Of a stretch of 5,465 bases of DNA, positions 5,356 to 5,465 are shown piece by piece. The stretch is from an uncultured Carnobacterium sp. GTDB lineage: Bacteria; Bacillota; Bacilli; Lactobacillales; Aerococcaceae. Where the stretch lies: positions 1 through 5,465 of the forward strand of contig CALALK010000087.1 of the NCBI GenBank assembly GCA_937923125.1, in the 5' to 3' direction. A model generated the notes under the pieces. That model saw only the letters and a list, made by a program, of their open reading frames with translations. It was not told the origin of the DNA and did no database searches. How positions within the stretch are numbered: the stretch's first letter is position 1; each line of letters starts with the position of its first letter. The position numbers and the translations under genes are program-made.

Positions 5356-5465
5356 ATGAGCAAAAGAGAATCAGGTGTGTTAATGCATATCTCATCATTA
5401 CCAGGTAACTATGGTATTGGTTCTTTCGGAAAATCAGCATATGACTTTGTAGATTTTCTTGTTCG
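5356..5465 (+). CDS. malQ: 4-alpha-glucanotransferase (amylomaltase), N-terminal start only
   Basis: The first 36 codons are visible before the window ends. They read MSKRESGVLMHISSLPGNYG and then IGSFGKSAYDFVDFLV, the diagnostic N-terminus of GH77 amylomaltase: the 'RxSGVLxHxxSLPxxYGIGxFG..AYxFvDFL' block. The enzyme works in the cytoplasm, transferring glucan segments between malto-oligosaccharides and releasing glucose, which lets maltose and short maltodextrins be used by phosphorylase. The catalytic residues lie beyond the window. GAGG (5343-5346) in AAGAGGG stands about eight bases before the ATG. The gene diverges from the transport operon and carries two operators just after its promoter. 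A glycogen/maltodextrin phosphorylase gene (malP) often follows malQ, but that cannot be seen here. Confidence 0.93.
   Translation, partial: MSKRESGVLMHISSLPGNYGIGSFGKSAYDFVDFLV

Noticed and set aside
1..5465. CRISPR arrays, insertion sequences, tRNA or rRNA genes, phage genes
   Set aside because: No regularly spaced repeats, transposase or integrase reading frames, terminal inverted repeats or tRNA-like folds were seen.

Overview
The window comes from a low-GC Gram-positive bacterium of the Lactobacillales type. Supporting signs are AT-rich intergenic DNA, strong AAGGAGG-type ribosome binding sites, a typical Firmicutes ribosomal protein S15, a lipoprotein signal on the sugar-binding protein, and a LacI-family regulator that closely resembles the streptococcal/lactobacillal maltose repressor MalR. 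A relative of Carnobacteriaceae or Enterococcaceae is my guess; the genus cannot be fixed from this sequence alone.

Layout, left to right. Bases 1-167 are the last 54 codons of a NodB-type polysaccharide deacetylase (+). Bases 168-299 hold a promoter and a structured leader for rpsO (+, 300-569), which ends at a strong terminator with a TTCG loop (586-617). A second terminator (672-711) belongs to the convergent gene on the other strand. From 722 to 5016 everything is on the minus strand. In transcription order this is a sugar-binding lipoprotein (5016-3718), an intercistronic hairpin, two CUT1-type ABC permeases overlapping by one base (3597-2671 and 2671-1796), a terminator, and malR (1705-722). 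From 5356 to the right edge is the start of malQ, 4-alpha-glucanotransferase (+).

The 339-base gap between the binding-protein gene and malQ is a divergent control region. It has one well-spaced promoter facing each way and four LacI-type boxes, two per promoter. The simplest reading is a malto-oligosaccharide uptake and breakdown locus. The lipoprotein captures the sugar outside the cell and the two permeases carry it in. MalQ rearranges the glucans inside, and MalR represses both arms until the inducer is present. No transport ATPase is encoded here, so a shared MsmX/MsmK-type ATPase elsewhere is expected.

Nothing in the window amounts to a clearly new biological system. The points most worth a second look are regulatory: paired operators, an intercistronic hairpin overlapping an extended -10 element, mutually exclusive hairpins ahead of malR, and a structured rpsO leader. 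A further point is a pair of cysteines in the binding protein. The order of genes matches the pneumococcal mal locus as I recall it, but the transporter parts look like a different CUT1 subtype.
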